Made by a program: the position numbers and the translations under genes. A stretch of 64,000 bases of DNA from Brasilonema sp. CT11 (GTDB taxonomy: Bacteria > Cyanobacteriota > Cyanobacteriia > Cyanobacteriales > Nostocaceae), in contig NZ_JABXYX010000016.1 in NCBI RefSeq assembly GCF_017982655.1, forward strand, positions 1 through 64,000, read 5' to 3'. Shown piece by piece: positions 46,047-54,445 of the stretch. The notes under the pieces are model-generated. The model saw only the letters and a list, made by a program, of their open reading frames with translations, searched no databases and was not told where the DNA came from. The stretch's first letter is position 1. Each line of letters opens with the position of its first letter.

Positions 46047-46304
46047 GTGATAGTGTTTTTAGCTGGGGTGTTGTTGATAGTAAGCACGACTTGTGGTAGT
46101 GCGGCAAATACTCAGGGTGCAAATCCAGAGAATCCTGCTGTACAAGCAGGTGGTGCAAATAATCCCTATAAAGGACAAGGGGATAAATACACAGAGCACA
46201 AGATGTCTAATCCTGGACGAGACCAAGCAAGCTCACTGCTTAATTCACAATTACTAATGGCTTCTGGTGTCAACACACAAGGGCAAGGCAGATTAAGCAG
46301 CTGA
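46047..46304 (+). CDS. Small lipoprotein-like protein, apparent frameshift at its 5' end
   Basis: From GTG 46047 the frame encodes 85 residues: a hydrophobic segment (IVFLAGVLLIVSTTCGS) with a lipobox-like Cys16, then a polar Asn/Gly-rich tail (NPYKGQGDKYTEHKMSN). The hydrophobic start lacks the expected basic residues. A strong GGGAGG site upstream leads instead to ATG 45995, which reads MVNSLT and stops at 46013; skipping one T after the ACT codon would give MVNSLT-NFIKKLRLRQ joined to this frame, an ideal lipoprotein leader. So the gene is either frameshifted or read with a +1 slip. It resembles the next gene's leader (VFVAGMILFITQACSS). Confidence 0.6.
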   Translation: MIVFLAGVLLIVSTTCGSAANTQGANPENPAVQAGGANNPYKGQGDKYTEHKMSNPGRDQASSLLNSQLLMASGVNTQGQGRLSS

Positions 46305-46450
46305 TAGACCTGAATTGAAACCCAATTCAGTAGTCAACAAATAAAAATGGTTTTTTGGATTTAGATGTGAAGTAAATCCAAGATACACAAGTACCGAGTT
46401 AATTCTTGGTTAATGTTAAACTTTGTCATACAAGCAAAAGGAGTCGCACT

Positions 46451-47143
46451 GTGAAAAAAATCGTTGCATTGTTCAAAAACATTCGCCCGATCAAACTTAT
46501 AACAGTTTTTGTGGCGGGAATGATACTGTTTATTACACAGGCTTGTAGTTCTGTAGCTGCAACAACACCTCGTCAAACTGTAGGAGAGCAATCTGCACCT
46601 CCTAATTCTGAAACATACGTTCCAAAAGGAGCCAATACAAATTCTGGCTATCAAGGCGGGATGAATAACTTTAGCGATGTTGATCCCAGAACCGATGAAG
46701 GTAAATTCAAAGCTGAAGCTGAGGCTCTCAAAGAAAAGGCGGAAAAAAACATCCAGAACAGCTCGAGTGACCCAGCAGAAAATATTCGTCGCGTAGGTGA
46801 AGATACAGGAAAAGTAGGCAGAAATATTCAGAAAGAAACTGGAAAGATCACAGAAAAACTTCAGAGTGGGGCTGAGAACTTTGCTGAAGGTACCAAGCGA
46901 GGTATTGAAAATATCAAAGAAAACGCCAGCGATGCTGCTGAGGGTACAGCGAAAACTGCTCAACGTTCGGCTGAAAACACAAAGATAAGTGCTCAGCGTG
47001 CGGCAGAAGATGCTGGCAATGCAGTGGACAAAAAGTTAACAGATGCCAAGACCACTGCTGATGAGAAAACTCAAGAGGCGGCCCAAAACACTGGTAACAT
47101 CTTGGAAAAGGCTGGTAAGGCCATTCAAGACGCTGTTAATTAA
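46451..47143 (+). CDS. Lipoprotein with LEA-like amphipathic helical repeats
   Basis: Protein of 230 residues starting at GTG 46451, seven bases after AAAAGGAG. The leader VKKIVALFKNIRPIKLITVF ends in a lipobox-like FITQAC (Cys32). The mature part has NNFSDVDPRTDE, then a long Lys/Ala/Glu-rich amphipathic helix (residues about 95-230) with 11-mer-like periodicity (AENFAEGTKRGIENIKENA, AEGTAKTAQRSAENTKISAQ), similar to LEA or apolipophorin-type proteins. A role in membrane or desiccation protection is inferred from composition. It follows the related small lipoprotein by 146 bp and has its own terminator. Confidence 0.78.
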   Translation: MKKIVALFKNIRPIKLITVFVAGMILFITQACSSVAATTPRQTVGEQSAPPNSETYVPKGANTNSGYQGGMNNFSDVDPRTDEGKFKAEAEALKEKAEKNIQNSSSDPAENIRRVGEDTGKVGRNIQKETGKITEKLQSGAENFAEGTKRGIENIKENASDAAEGTAKTAQRSAENTKISAQRAAEDAGNAVDKKLTDAKTTADEKTQEAAQNTGNILEKAGKAIQDAVN

Positions 47144-47200
47144 CAAGCAATAGCCTGTTGTTATCTGCTCACATGCTTCCAGTCTATCAGCAGATAAACC

Positions 47201-47224
47201 AAGCCCGCTTATGCGGGCTTTTTT
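47201..47224 (+). terminator. Rho-independent terminator
   Basis: AAGCCCGC (47201-47208) pairs perfectly with GCGGGCTT (47213-47220), loop TTAT, followed by TTTT. It lies 58 bp after the LEA-like lipoprotein stop. Confidence 0.9.
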
Positions 47225-47242
47225 GCTGTAGTGTGAAATACA

Positions 47243-48604
47243 CTAAAGAACTTGATCCCCAATAGCTATTTCTGTTTGCGCGTACCAATTCTGTAGCCCT
47301 AACCGCTGAATTTCTCGCCAAGGAATATTGTGTTTTCGTGCAAGTTCTGCACAGTCTTCATATTCTGGCTGGACGTTAGTGATCGCTTTTTCGTTTTCTT
47401 GTCCTGTCCATGCTACCTTGACGCGCACAACACCGTATTCAGTTTCCACTTGTTGAATTTCTCGTTGGAGAGTGGTGCGTTGCTGAGTTGAGCGACGAAT
47501 TCCTAAAGTGGTGGTTTCGCGAAACAAAACAGCTTCACAGCTGTGTAGATTTTCTGGATGACAAATCACACTCAGCAAAATTCCTGGGCGAGATTTTTTC
47601 ATGCCTACAGACTGGGTAAAGACATCTAACGCACCTGCGGCAAATAATGCCTCAAACACGTAACCTATAGCCTGTGGACTTAAGTCATCAATTTGGGTTT
47701 CTAAAACACAGACAGTTTCCAAAGCTGAACGAGTATCACTGGCAATGGATTTTGTAGCGGATGAATTATCTGTCAAACCCATAGTTGATTTATCTGTGAC
47801 ATTCGTTGCCTGATTTTTTGCCAAATTTGTTGCTTCACCTAGCCACAGACGTAGAATATTGGGAATAGGTAAATGAATCGAACCAGCACCCAGTCCTACT
47901 TGTTTGATGGTCATTGGGGGTGGAGAACCAAAGTCTACGGCAAGAGTTGTTGCGATCGCAGCTCCTGTTGGTGTGACCATTTCCCGTTCGATACCGTTAC
48001 TATAGACTGGACAGCCGCGCATTTCCCATAACTTCAAGACTGCTGGTACTGGTACAGCCATCTGACCGTGCGCAGCTCGAACTATTCCCCCACCAGTAGG
48101 TAGCGGCGAGCAGAACAATAAAGGTAATCCTTGATCATTGCTCTCGATACCCAACCAATCTAAACCCAAACAAGTGCCAACAATATCGACAATGGCATCC
48201 ACAGCACCCACTTCATGAAAATGAACTTTTTCTGGCGCAATGCCATGTACTGCCCCTTCTGCGACTGCTAGCTGTTGGAATACTGCCAAACTCCAAGCTT
48301 CTGCTCGTGATGGTAACCCAGCTTTTTGAATCATCCGCTCAATTTGTGGTAAGTGGCGTCCGTGATGGTGGTTGTGTTCATGGTCGTGGTGATGATGGTG
48401 GTCTACTAAATCTACATGAACTTTGGTAGCCTGTTGAGTATTACGGTGAATAAGTTCTGCTCTCAATTGATACTCATGCTCAATCCCTAACCCGTTGAGT
48501 TTTTGAGTTAAATACTCTAAAGGAACGCCCAAACTAACCACAGATCCCAGGCACATATCACCGGAAATCCCTGTCGGACATTGAAGATACGCAATTTTAG
48601 TCAT
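47243..48604 (-). CDS. larC: Nickel pincer cofactor biosynthesis protein LarC-like
   Basis: Protein of 453 residues of the LarC/DUF111 family, which inserts Ni into the pincer nucleotide cofactor of lactate racemase-type enzymes. Seen: CPTGISGDMCLG at the start, a His-rich loop at residues 69-84 (DHHHHHDHEHNHHHGRH), VHFHEVGAVDAIVDIVG, SPLPTGGGIV, ETQIDDLSPQAIGYV and CPE-like C-terminal text. A low-complexity insert (about residues 258-290, TNLAKNQATNVTDKST) separates the two halves. LarC is encoded as one uninterrupted frame here, unlike the LarC1/LarC2 arrangement in Lactiplantibacillus. LarB, LarE and a LarA target are not in the window, so the substrate enzyme is unknown. Confidence 0.88.
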   Translation of the reverse strand: MTKIAYLQCPTGISGDMCLGSVVSLGVPLEYLTQKLNGLGIEHEYQLRAELIHRNTQQATKVHVDLVDHHHHHDHEHNHHHGRHLPQIERMIQKAGLPSRAEAWSLAVFQQLAVAEGAVHGIAPEKVHFHEVGAVDAIVDIVGTCLGLDWLGIESNDQGLPLLFCSPLPTGGGIVRAAHGQMAVPVPAVLKLWEMRGCPVYSNGIEREMVTPTGAAIATTLAVDFGSPPPMTIKQVGLGAGSIHLPIPNILRLWLGEATNLAKNQATNVTDKSTMGLTDNSSATKSIASDTRSALETVCVLETQIDDLSPQAIGYVFEALFAAGALDVFTQSVGMKKSRPGILLSVICHPENLHSCEAVLFRETTTLGIRRSTQQRTTLQREIQQVETEYGVVRVKVAWTGQENEKAITNVQPEYEDCAELARKHNIPWREIQRLGLQNWYAQTEIAIGDQVL

Positions 48605-48616
48605 AATGAGTCAAAC

Positions 48617-48672
48617 AATTTTGGATTTTGGATTTTGGATTTTGGATTAGGAATTTTGGATTTTGGATTAAC
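48617..48672. repeat. GATTTTG heptamer repeats
   Basis: Seven or so copies of a 7-mer (ttttgga/gattttg) upstream of larC. Similar shorter text is at 19670-19710. Confidence 0.75.
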
Positions 48673-48861
48673 ATCTCGGCTCCGCTCGACGTTTACAATT
48701 GATTTCACGGACGGTTCCGGGGGATTGTACCCAAGATTTCATTCTAAGTTTTGCGTTCTGAGTTCTTTTTGAGTCATTAATTATTAATTGTTTGTTAGTT
48801 GCGAGTTGTTAAGTGCTAAAAATACCACTAACGATTAACTACTGACCTTTTTTTTATTTCT

Positions 48862-49524
48862 ATGGCAAAAATTTTCCAAGTTCATCCTGATAATCCCCAA
48901 GTCCGGCGTATAGAGGAAATACAAGCACAACTGCAACGTGGCGCAGTGATGCTTTATCCTACGGATACAGTTTATGCTATTGGTTGTGATTTAAATGCTA
49001 AATCAGCAGTGGAGCGAGTAAGACAAATAAAACAGTTGGCAAATGATAAACCACTGACATTTTTATGTCCCTCGCTTTCTAATGTAGCCACTTATGCTTA
49101 TGTAAGCGATAATGCTTATCGGATGATGAAAAGCTTAATCCCAGGACCGTATACGTTTTTGTTACCTGCAACAAAGTTAGTGCCACGACTGGTACAAAAT
49201 CCGAAGCGGAAGACCACTGGAATTAGAGTGCCAAATCATACTATGTGTATAGCTTTATTGTCAGCGCTGGCAAACCCAATTATTTCGACTTCAGCACATT
49301 TACCACCTAATGATGATATAGATGATGAGTATAATGACAAAGAAGCACAAGCTTACCTATCCCGAATAGAATTATTTGACCGTTTGGACAAATTGGTAGA
49401 TGTGATTGTGGATACTGGCGAGGAACCCAAATATGAAGTTTCTACTATATTAGATATGACAGGAGAAATACCAACGATAGTGCGGCAGGGTTTAGGCTGG
49501 GAGAAAGTCGCTGCATGGGTATAA
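48862..49524 (+). CDS. YrdC/Sua5 family L-threonylcarbamoyladenylate synthase-like protein
   Basis: Protein of 220 residues with the YrdC fold. The family start MLYPTDTVYAIGCDLNAKSA, KDKPLTFLC-like NDKPLTFLCPS, PGPYTFLLPA and GIRVPNH are all present, plus the STSAHLPP site. YrdC-domain proteins make threonylcarbamoyl-AMP for the t6A modification of tRNAs. The short, Sua5-lacking form with this C-terminus is closest to the YciO subgroup, whose activity is less clear, so I leave the symbol blank. Divergent from larC across heptamer repeats. Confidence 0.87.
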   Translation: MAKIFQVHPDNPQVRRIEEIQAQLQRGAVMLYPTDTVYAIGCDLNAKSAVERVRQIKQLANDKPLTFLCPSLSNVATYAYVSDNAYRMMKSLIPGPYTFLLPATKLVPRLVQNPKRKTTGIRVPNHTMCIALLSALANPIISTSAHLPPNDDIDDEYNDKEAQAYLSRIELFDRLDKLVDVIVDTGEEPKYEVSTILDMTGEIPTIVRQGLGWEKVAAWV

Positions 49525-49909
49525 ATGTATAAATATTTTAACTTCACGCCCCCAGTTGTCAATTCCATAAAACAGAGTAGAAATGACTCCAGTTTTTAGA
49601 TTGTCATACCTACAACATTGGGACTAGGTATGATTTTAAGTGTGAAAAATCTTGGTGCAGTAAGGGTTTGGGGTACTTGGGGATCATGGCGGATATCCAT
49701 GTATCTGTCGCTTTTTAGTGGTTTGTGAAAAAACCGACACACCGCTAATACTGTAACTTTTTCAATTGTTTTACAGTCATATTGTGTGAACAATGCTGAC
49801 GGCGACTCTTGATGGATAAAAACCATGAAAGAGATTTGCTTACCGGGGCGTGCCTTGGTAATGCTGTCTGACTATTGTTGTACGGTGCAATACCAATTCG
49901 AGAATTGTC
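49525..49909. other. Upstream region of the HetZ-related gene
   Basis: About 385 bp with no credible gene. It contains a small inverted repeat (gtggtttgtgaaaaaaccgac, 49719-49739 region) and a relatively AT-rich tract before the ATG. Long regulated leaders are usual for heterocyst genes, but no NtcA box (GTA-N8-TAC) can be identified with confidence. Confidence 0.4.
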
Positions 49910-51127
49910 ATGAAACCAAATCTTCCCAACCTACCCATATCCACACCTTCTTTAAACCACCACGTTTCGACGGAACAATTGCAAGTTTGTAATAGTGATG
50001 CTTTGGTGCAACTGCTGTGCAACGAAATGCAACCTCAGGTGAAAACAACATCTACGTCGGTGCAAGCTATAGCAAAGCGCATAGCAAAAGAAGTGGAACG
50101 CATCTGCAGCAAAAGTTCGCGCATCCAAACATCAGGACAAATTAAGTCTTGGCTGTTAAACTTGGCAAGACATCGTTCACAAAAATGCCTGCGTTACTAC
50201 CAATTGGGTTCAAAAAAAGGTCGTGTAGAATTACATAGCCAATTGGGGGCGATGGTTTACCGCCACATTATCATATCAAGTTCTGATTTAGGGTTTGAAG
50301 CTCGTTACAACTTGATTGAAGATTTCCTACAAGCATTTTATCTGGAAGCTATCAAAGCTTTCCGGCGTGAAAACGAACTTCCGGAAGATTATACCCCACG
50401 TACTCAACTGGAACTGGCAGAATATATGGCGTTTACAGAACAATATGCCAAACGTCGCATCAATCTGCCTAGCGGTAATCAACAGTTGGTTATATTACGT
50501 GCTCAAAGTTTTGCTCGTCGTTTACCTCAAGAAACAACAGTAGATATTGAACAAGCTGTTGAGTCTGCTAAAACCGAAGAAGCAGAATCTTATCAGCGTC
50601 ACTCAGCAGTTCAACAAGTTCGTTCTCAGATGACAGCACAATCTCAGTTTGATCCTGCTGAAGATTATGAGCGCGATCGCGTCATCTCAGAATTAGTAAA
50701 ATATTTAGAAGCTCACGGTCAATCTGACTGCATAGATTATCTATCTTTAAAACTGCAGGATCTCTCAGCACCAGAAATTGACCAAATTCTCGGTTTAACC
50801 ACCCGCCAGCGCGATTATCTACAACAACGTTTTAAGTATCATGTAGAAAAGTTTGCTAAGCAACATCAGTGGCAGTTGGTACATCAATGGTTAGGCGCAG
50901 GGCTAGAACAGAAATTAGGTTTATCCTCCCAACAGTGGGAAATATTTGTGAGCCAACTTTCGGAACAACAACAGCAAATTTTGCAGCTCAAAACTGCAAA
51001 ACACAGTGATCAAGCGATCGCCAGAACAATCAAATGTACCCCCAAACAGCTACAAAAACGCTGGACTCAAATGTTAGAAATTGCATGGACTATCCGCAAC
51101 GGTACTACAGGAATGCAAGCAGGCTAA
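49910..51127 (+). CDS. HetZ-related protein
   Basis: Soluble protein of 405 residues that I recognise as related to the heterocyst-differentiation protein HetZ and its cyanobacterial paralogues. Conserved-looking stretches: AIAKRIAKEVERICSKSSRI, SWLLNLARHRSQKCLRYYQLGSKKGRVELHSQ (broken here), LGAMVYRHI, RYNLIEDFLQAFYLEAIKAF and YTPRTQLELAEYMAFTEQYA. The C-terminus (residues about 250-400) has sigma region-4-like helix-turn-helix stretches (LSAPEIDQILGLTTRQRDYL, HSDQAIARTIKCTPKQLQKR), so DNA binding is plausible. HetZ itself usually lies next to patU; that gene is absent here, so this is more likely a HetZ paralogue. Role in differentiation is inferred. Confidence 0.68.
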   Translation: MKPNLPNLPISTPSLNHHVSTEQLQVCNSDALVQLLCNEMQPQVKTTSTSVQAIAKRIAKEVERICSKSSRIQTSGQIKSWLLNLARHRSQKCLRYYQLGSKKGRVELHSQLGAMVYRHIIISSSDLGFEARYNLIEDFLQAFYLEAIKAFRRENELPEDYTPRTQLELAEYMAFTEQYAKRRINLPSGNQQLVILRAQSFARRLPQETTVDIEQAVESAKTEEAESYQRHSAVQQVRSQMTAQSQFDPAEDYERDRVISELVKYLEAHGQSDCIDYLSLKLQDLSAPEIDQILGLTTRQRDYLQQRFKYHVEKFAKQHQWQLVHQWLGAGLEQKLGLSSQQWEIFVSQLSEQQQQILQLKTAKHSDQAIARTIKCTPKQLQKRWTQMLEIAWTIRNGTTGMQAG

Positions 51128-51419
51128 AGTTGTAGTGAATTGTATCAACCAAGAAGCTAGTGTTATTCAATTTTCTAGAGTTTATCCTATTTGTTTAATG
51201 TTAAACATAGATAATCTATTCGTTGTTCTAACTCAAAAATCTGCTGTTCTCCTTCCCTTCTCTATTTCCGCTTTATTGGGGAATAGAGGAGGGTAATGGG
51301 GTACATAAGGAAGAGTTCAGAGTTCAAGAATTATCAAATGTTGCAGTCAAAAACAAATTATTCTTAAAATAGAGACTAGAATCCATAGTCAATTTTTAAT
51401 TTTCAAGATTTGGAGAGCA

Positions 51420-51902
51420 ATGACTCAAGGTGGCAGAGCAAATCAGTCTGGCAACGTCTTGGAAAAAACTGTAGAAGGAACTTTGTTAGCGCATGGATAT
51501 GAGCTAGTTGGTTCTAATCTCGTAAAAAAGAAGCGTTTGGGACATCTTATAAACTACACCAGTTTTCCAAAACGATACGCAAGACAGGTTTACATTGGAT
51601 CAGGAATTTATGGTACTGATATTTATGTAGATTTTTACATCATTGGTTCAGTAACAATTCCTTCTGGTTTTATCATTGAATGTAAATGGCAGCAAACGAG
51701 TGGCTCCGTTGATGAAAAATTTCCTTATGTTAATTTGAATATTCAAAATTGCTATCCTGCACCCGCTATTGTTTTGATTGATGGAGGAGGAATGAAACCA
51801 GGCTCAATTACCTGGTTAAAAAACCAAGTCACTCATAACCAAAATTTATTAGCAGTTCATAATTTAAGTACTTTTATTGCTTGGACTAACAATCATCTCT
51901 AA
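51420..51902 (+). CDS. Probable type II restriction endonuclease (PD-(D/E)XK)
   Basis: Protein of 160 residues. The stretch GTDIYVDFYIIGSVTIPSGF and FIIECKWQQTSGSVDEKFPY carries a PD-(D/E)XK-type site: acidic residues in YGTDIYVDF and the ExK of IECKWQ, followed by a conserved Gln/Thr-Ser-Gly. It is convergent with a Dam-type methylase and overlaps it by 4 bp at the stop codons (51899-51902), the arrangement of a small restriction-modification unit. Recognition sequence is unknown; it should match that of the methylase. No controller gene is seen. Confidence 0.75.
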   Translation: MTQGGRANQSGNVLEKTVEGTLLAHGYELVGSNLVKKKRLGHLINYTSFPKRYARQVYIGSGIYGTDIYVDFYIIGSVTIPSGFIIECKWQQTSGSVDEKFPYVNLNIQNCYPAPAIVLIDGGGMKPGSITWLKNQVTHNQNLLAVHNLSTFIAWTNNHL

Positions 51903-52735
51903 TACGAAGTAATTAACAGTTCGTTAATGACGCCACGTTTCTTTGCATTAGAGTTTATTGATCTTCCAGCTAACACAGTATGTATATGAAATTCTTTATA
52001 AAGATCGCGAATAAACGAAGTGTCTGAATTAGATAGCATCACCTTGACGCCACGTTTTCCAAGTTCTCCAAAGACTTCTCTTAGTTTATTTTGCTCTTTT
52101 TCATGAAAACTATAACGACTATATGATGTAAAATTACTGGTAGTACTGACTGGATAATACGGTGGATCAAAGTAGACAAAATCATCTTGATTTCTTGCAT
52201 AATTTAGCACTTCTTCAAAGCTTCTTACTTTTATATCTGCTGATTGCAAAGCAAGTGATGCTAAACGTAAGCTAGATGAATCACAAATCTTAGGTTTTTT
52301 GTATCTGCCCATTGGTACATTAAATTTGCCTTTGGAGTTTTCTCTGTAAAGACCGTTAAAACAAGTTTTGTTCAAATATATTAAACGAGCTGCTTTTTTT
52401 ACTTCACTATCCTCAACAGTAGTTCGAATTTGATAGTAATAATCTTTATTGTGTTGCTTTTCATGATATTGAAGAATATTAATTAATTCATCTAGATGAT
52501 TTTTAACGCAATCATAAGTATTGATGAGTTCTGAGTTAATATCAGTTAAAATTGCTTGTTTAGGTTGTTGATTGTAGAAATAGAAAAAAACTGCACCACC
52601 TCCCAGAAATGGCTCATAATAATTTTGGAATTTATGAGGAAAATACGTATAGTATCTTGGAATTAGTCTGCTTTTTCCACCTGCCCATTTTAAAAAGGGA
52701 CGCGGCAAATCTTTTTTATCAACTTGACTCAACAT
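51899..52735 (-). CDS. DNA adenine methylase (D12/Dam class)
   Basis: N6-adenine methyltransferase of 278 residues. Motif X/I region FLKWAGGKSRLIPRYY and EPFLGGGAVFFYF (AdoMet binding), TDINSELINTY, NKTCFNGLYREN, and catalytic motif IV DPPY in FVYFDPPYYPVSTTSNFTSY. The order of motifs is the alpha/D12 class that includes Dam, DpnII-type and EcoRV methylases. GATC specificity is common in this class but cannot be read from sequence. Paired with the convergent nuclease gene, so it probably protects host sites. Confidence 0.93.
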   Translation of the reverse strand: MLSQVDKKDLPRPFLKWAGGKSRLIPRYYTYFPHKFQNYYEPFLGGGAVFFYFYNQQPKQAILTDINSELINTYDCVKNHLDELINILQYHEKQHNKDYYYQIRTTVEDSEVKKAARLIYLNKTCFNGLYRENSKGKFNVPMGRYKKPKICDSSSLRLASLALQSADIKVRSFEEVLNYARNQDDFVYFDPPYYPVSTTSNFTSYSRYSFHEKEQNKLREVFGELGKRGVKVMLSNSDTSFIRDLYKEFHIHTVLAGRSINSNAKKRGVINELLITSY

Positions 52736-53101
52736 TTAAAATCAAATTCATCTAATTGTTCTATTTCTGTCACTACTACAATTATATACCAATGAGATTT
52801 ACATTTAAAAACTTATTTAATGGAACCGCAAATAAGCGAATCTTGTTAAGACAATAAAGGAAAAGAGAAGCTCATCAATCCTTTAAAATACGATAGTTTA
52901 AATTAAATTAAGTAGGTAAAAAATAACAATGTAGAAGAAAATATTTGCGATTTATTCGCTTCACTTCGTTCTGCTCAGAATGACATTTTACGTTTCATTT
53001 TTGTTGACTAACTTAGTAATTCTCTCATGTCAGATTACAATGAGAATAAATAAACCCATCAAAAAAAACGTGTCGTCTATAATAAGGTAGTCTAAATCTA
53101 G
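52736..53101. other. Divergent spacer with a dispersed repeat and promoter-like box
   Basis: No gene. At 52957-52985 is a 'cgcttcacttcgttctgctc' dispersed repeat. TATAAT at 53078-53083 is a good -10 candidate for the DUF751-rbfA unit, although it is only 18 bp from the ATG and has no clear -35 box. Confidence 0.45.
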
Positions 53102-53308
53102 ATGTTTGACGGATTCTGGAATAATATTTCTCGCTACGCTAGCTATTTCATTACAACACTTTTGGGTGTGCTCTTGAATGCTTATGCGCCTTTGATACCT
53201 CTTTTTAAACGCCCAGTCACCTTAATACCTATTTTGGGCTTGTTTTTAGGCGCTCTGGTTTTTCTTACTCTCACGCTGCGTGCGATGCTTGGTTTTAGTA
53301 CAATTTAG
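53102..53308 (+). CDS. DUF751 (Ycf33-like) membrane protein
   Basis: Protein of 68 residues with two TM helices (residues 14-32 and 43-62): MFDGFWNNISRYASYFITTL, LLGVLLNAYAPLIPLFKRPV, TLIPILGLFLGALVFLTLTL, then RAMLGF. This is the DUF751 family of cyanobacteria, related to plastid Ycf33. It precedes rbfA by 86 bp, a conserved neighbourhood I recall in cyanobacteria. Function unknown; the ATG at 53102 follows TCTAAATCTAG without a strong ribosome binding site. Confidence 0.87.
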   Translation: MFDGFWNNISRYASYFITTLLGVLLNAYAPLIPLFKRPVTLIPILGLFLGALVFLTLTLRAMLGFSTI

Positions 53309-53394
53309 ACTATGACTTTGGTGGGAGGTTCACTCCCCAAATCAAGTCGTATTTATGTAATGTGTAGTAGATCCTCTGTGAGGAGACGAATTTT

Positions 53395-53799
53395 ATGGCT
53401 ACAGATCGCCGCGTTTCTCGCGTTGCTGAGTTAATTAAACGGGAAGTTAGCCAAATGTTACTCAACGGTATCAAGGATGATCGTGTGGGGACAGGAATGG
53501 TGAGTGTTACTGACGTTGATGTATCTGGAGATTTGCAACATGCGAAAATCTACGTCAGTATTTATGGCACAGAGGAAGCCAAAGCAGAAACAATGGCTGG
53601 GTTAAAGTCAGCGACAGGTTACGTCCGCAGTGAACTGGGTGCACGAGTGCGTCTGCGTCGCACACCAGAGGTGGTGTTTCTAGAAGATCGATCTATAGAA
53701 CGCGGTACAAAGGTGCTGTCGCTGTTAAACAAGCTTCAGCTAGAACGTCAGCTAGAAAATCCGGCAGAAGAAAACAAAGATAACTTCATTCAAGAATGA
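53395..53799 (+). CDS. rbfA: Ribosome-binding factor A
   Basis: Protein of 134 residues with a KH-type fold that binds the 30S subunit and helps 16S rRNA 5'-end maturation and cold adaptation. Motifs: [20 protein letters not shown], then [20 protein letters not shown] and the conserved [17 protein letters not shown]. Start ATG 53395 follows GAGGAGACG. The tail ([13 protein letters not shown]) is acidic, as is common. It is followed by a strong terminator and presumably transcribed with the DUF751 gene. Confidence 0.95.
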   Translation: MATDRRVSRVAELIKREVSQMLLNGIKDDRVGTGMVSVTDVDVSGDLQHAKIYVSIYGTEEAKAETMAGLKSATGYVRSELGARVRLRRTPEVVFLEDRSIERGTKVLSLLNKLQLERQLENPAEENKDNFIQE

Positions 53800-53868
53800 A
53801 GATTTATGTCTGGAGGATTATTAAGTAACGTAAACAACAATTAATTAACGTACATCAGCTAAACATTT

Positions 53869-53898
53869 AACAGACACGACAAGTCGTGTCTGTTTTAA
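53869..53898 (+). terminator. Rho-independent terminator of rbfA
   Basis: AACAGACACGAC (53869-53880) pairs perfectly with GTCGTGTCTGTT (53883-53894), two-base loop, followed by TTAATTT. A 12-bp stem, 70 bp after the rbfA stop. Confidence 0.85.
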
Positions 53899-54445
53899 TT
53901 TGCTTAATGCAAAGCTCACTGAGAGGGCAGTTACAACAATTTACAGGTTAGAGACTACGTTTGAGTGAGGAAATCAAGAGGTTAAGGAGTGAAATAAATT
54001 GAAAACGCTGTAAATATATACTCTTTGTATTTAGTTGTCTATTTGGAATCAAAATCTTGCGCTCTTGTGATTTAAGTCTGACTGAAAGATTCTGCTTTTT
54101 GCTAAAAATGCTGCAAGATCTCAGTTTATACCTATTCCAGAAGGCTGAGTACTTTACAAAACTAAATATTGGTAAGTTAAGAGAGTGTCAGGTGTGGGGT
54201 TTCGGGTGTAGTGCAAATTCTTTTCCCTACATCTAACATAGGGACAATATCTCTCGGCTGGTGCAACTTGACTTTTGAAGTCGATTCTTGCGTAGCAAAC
54301 TCCCTTAGTGGCATTTTCACTTTACATGCCATGTACTTTGGAAACAAACCCATTGGTTTTTGCTTAGCAAACTTAAGATAGCTGTGCGTACTCCTGCTTG
54401 TTGTGCTGGGTTTTATCTTTTTGAATTTTGTAATTGTAACTGCTT
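53899..54445. other. Gene-free spacer before the GH3 gene
   Basis: About 550 bp with no gene. It contains a pyrimidine/purine-alternating bit (54190-54240, gtgtggggtttcgggtgtag... ttttccctacatc) that resembles the GGGTGTA terminus family in degenerate form. Promoter not identified. Confidence 0.4.
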
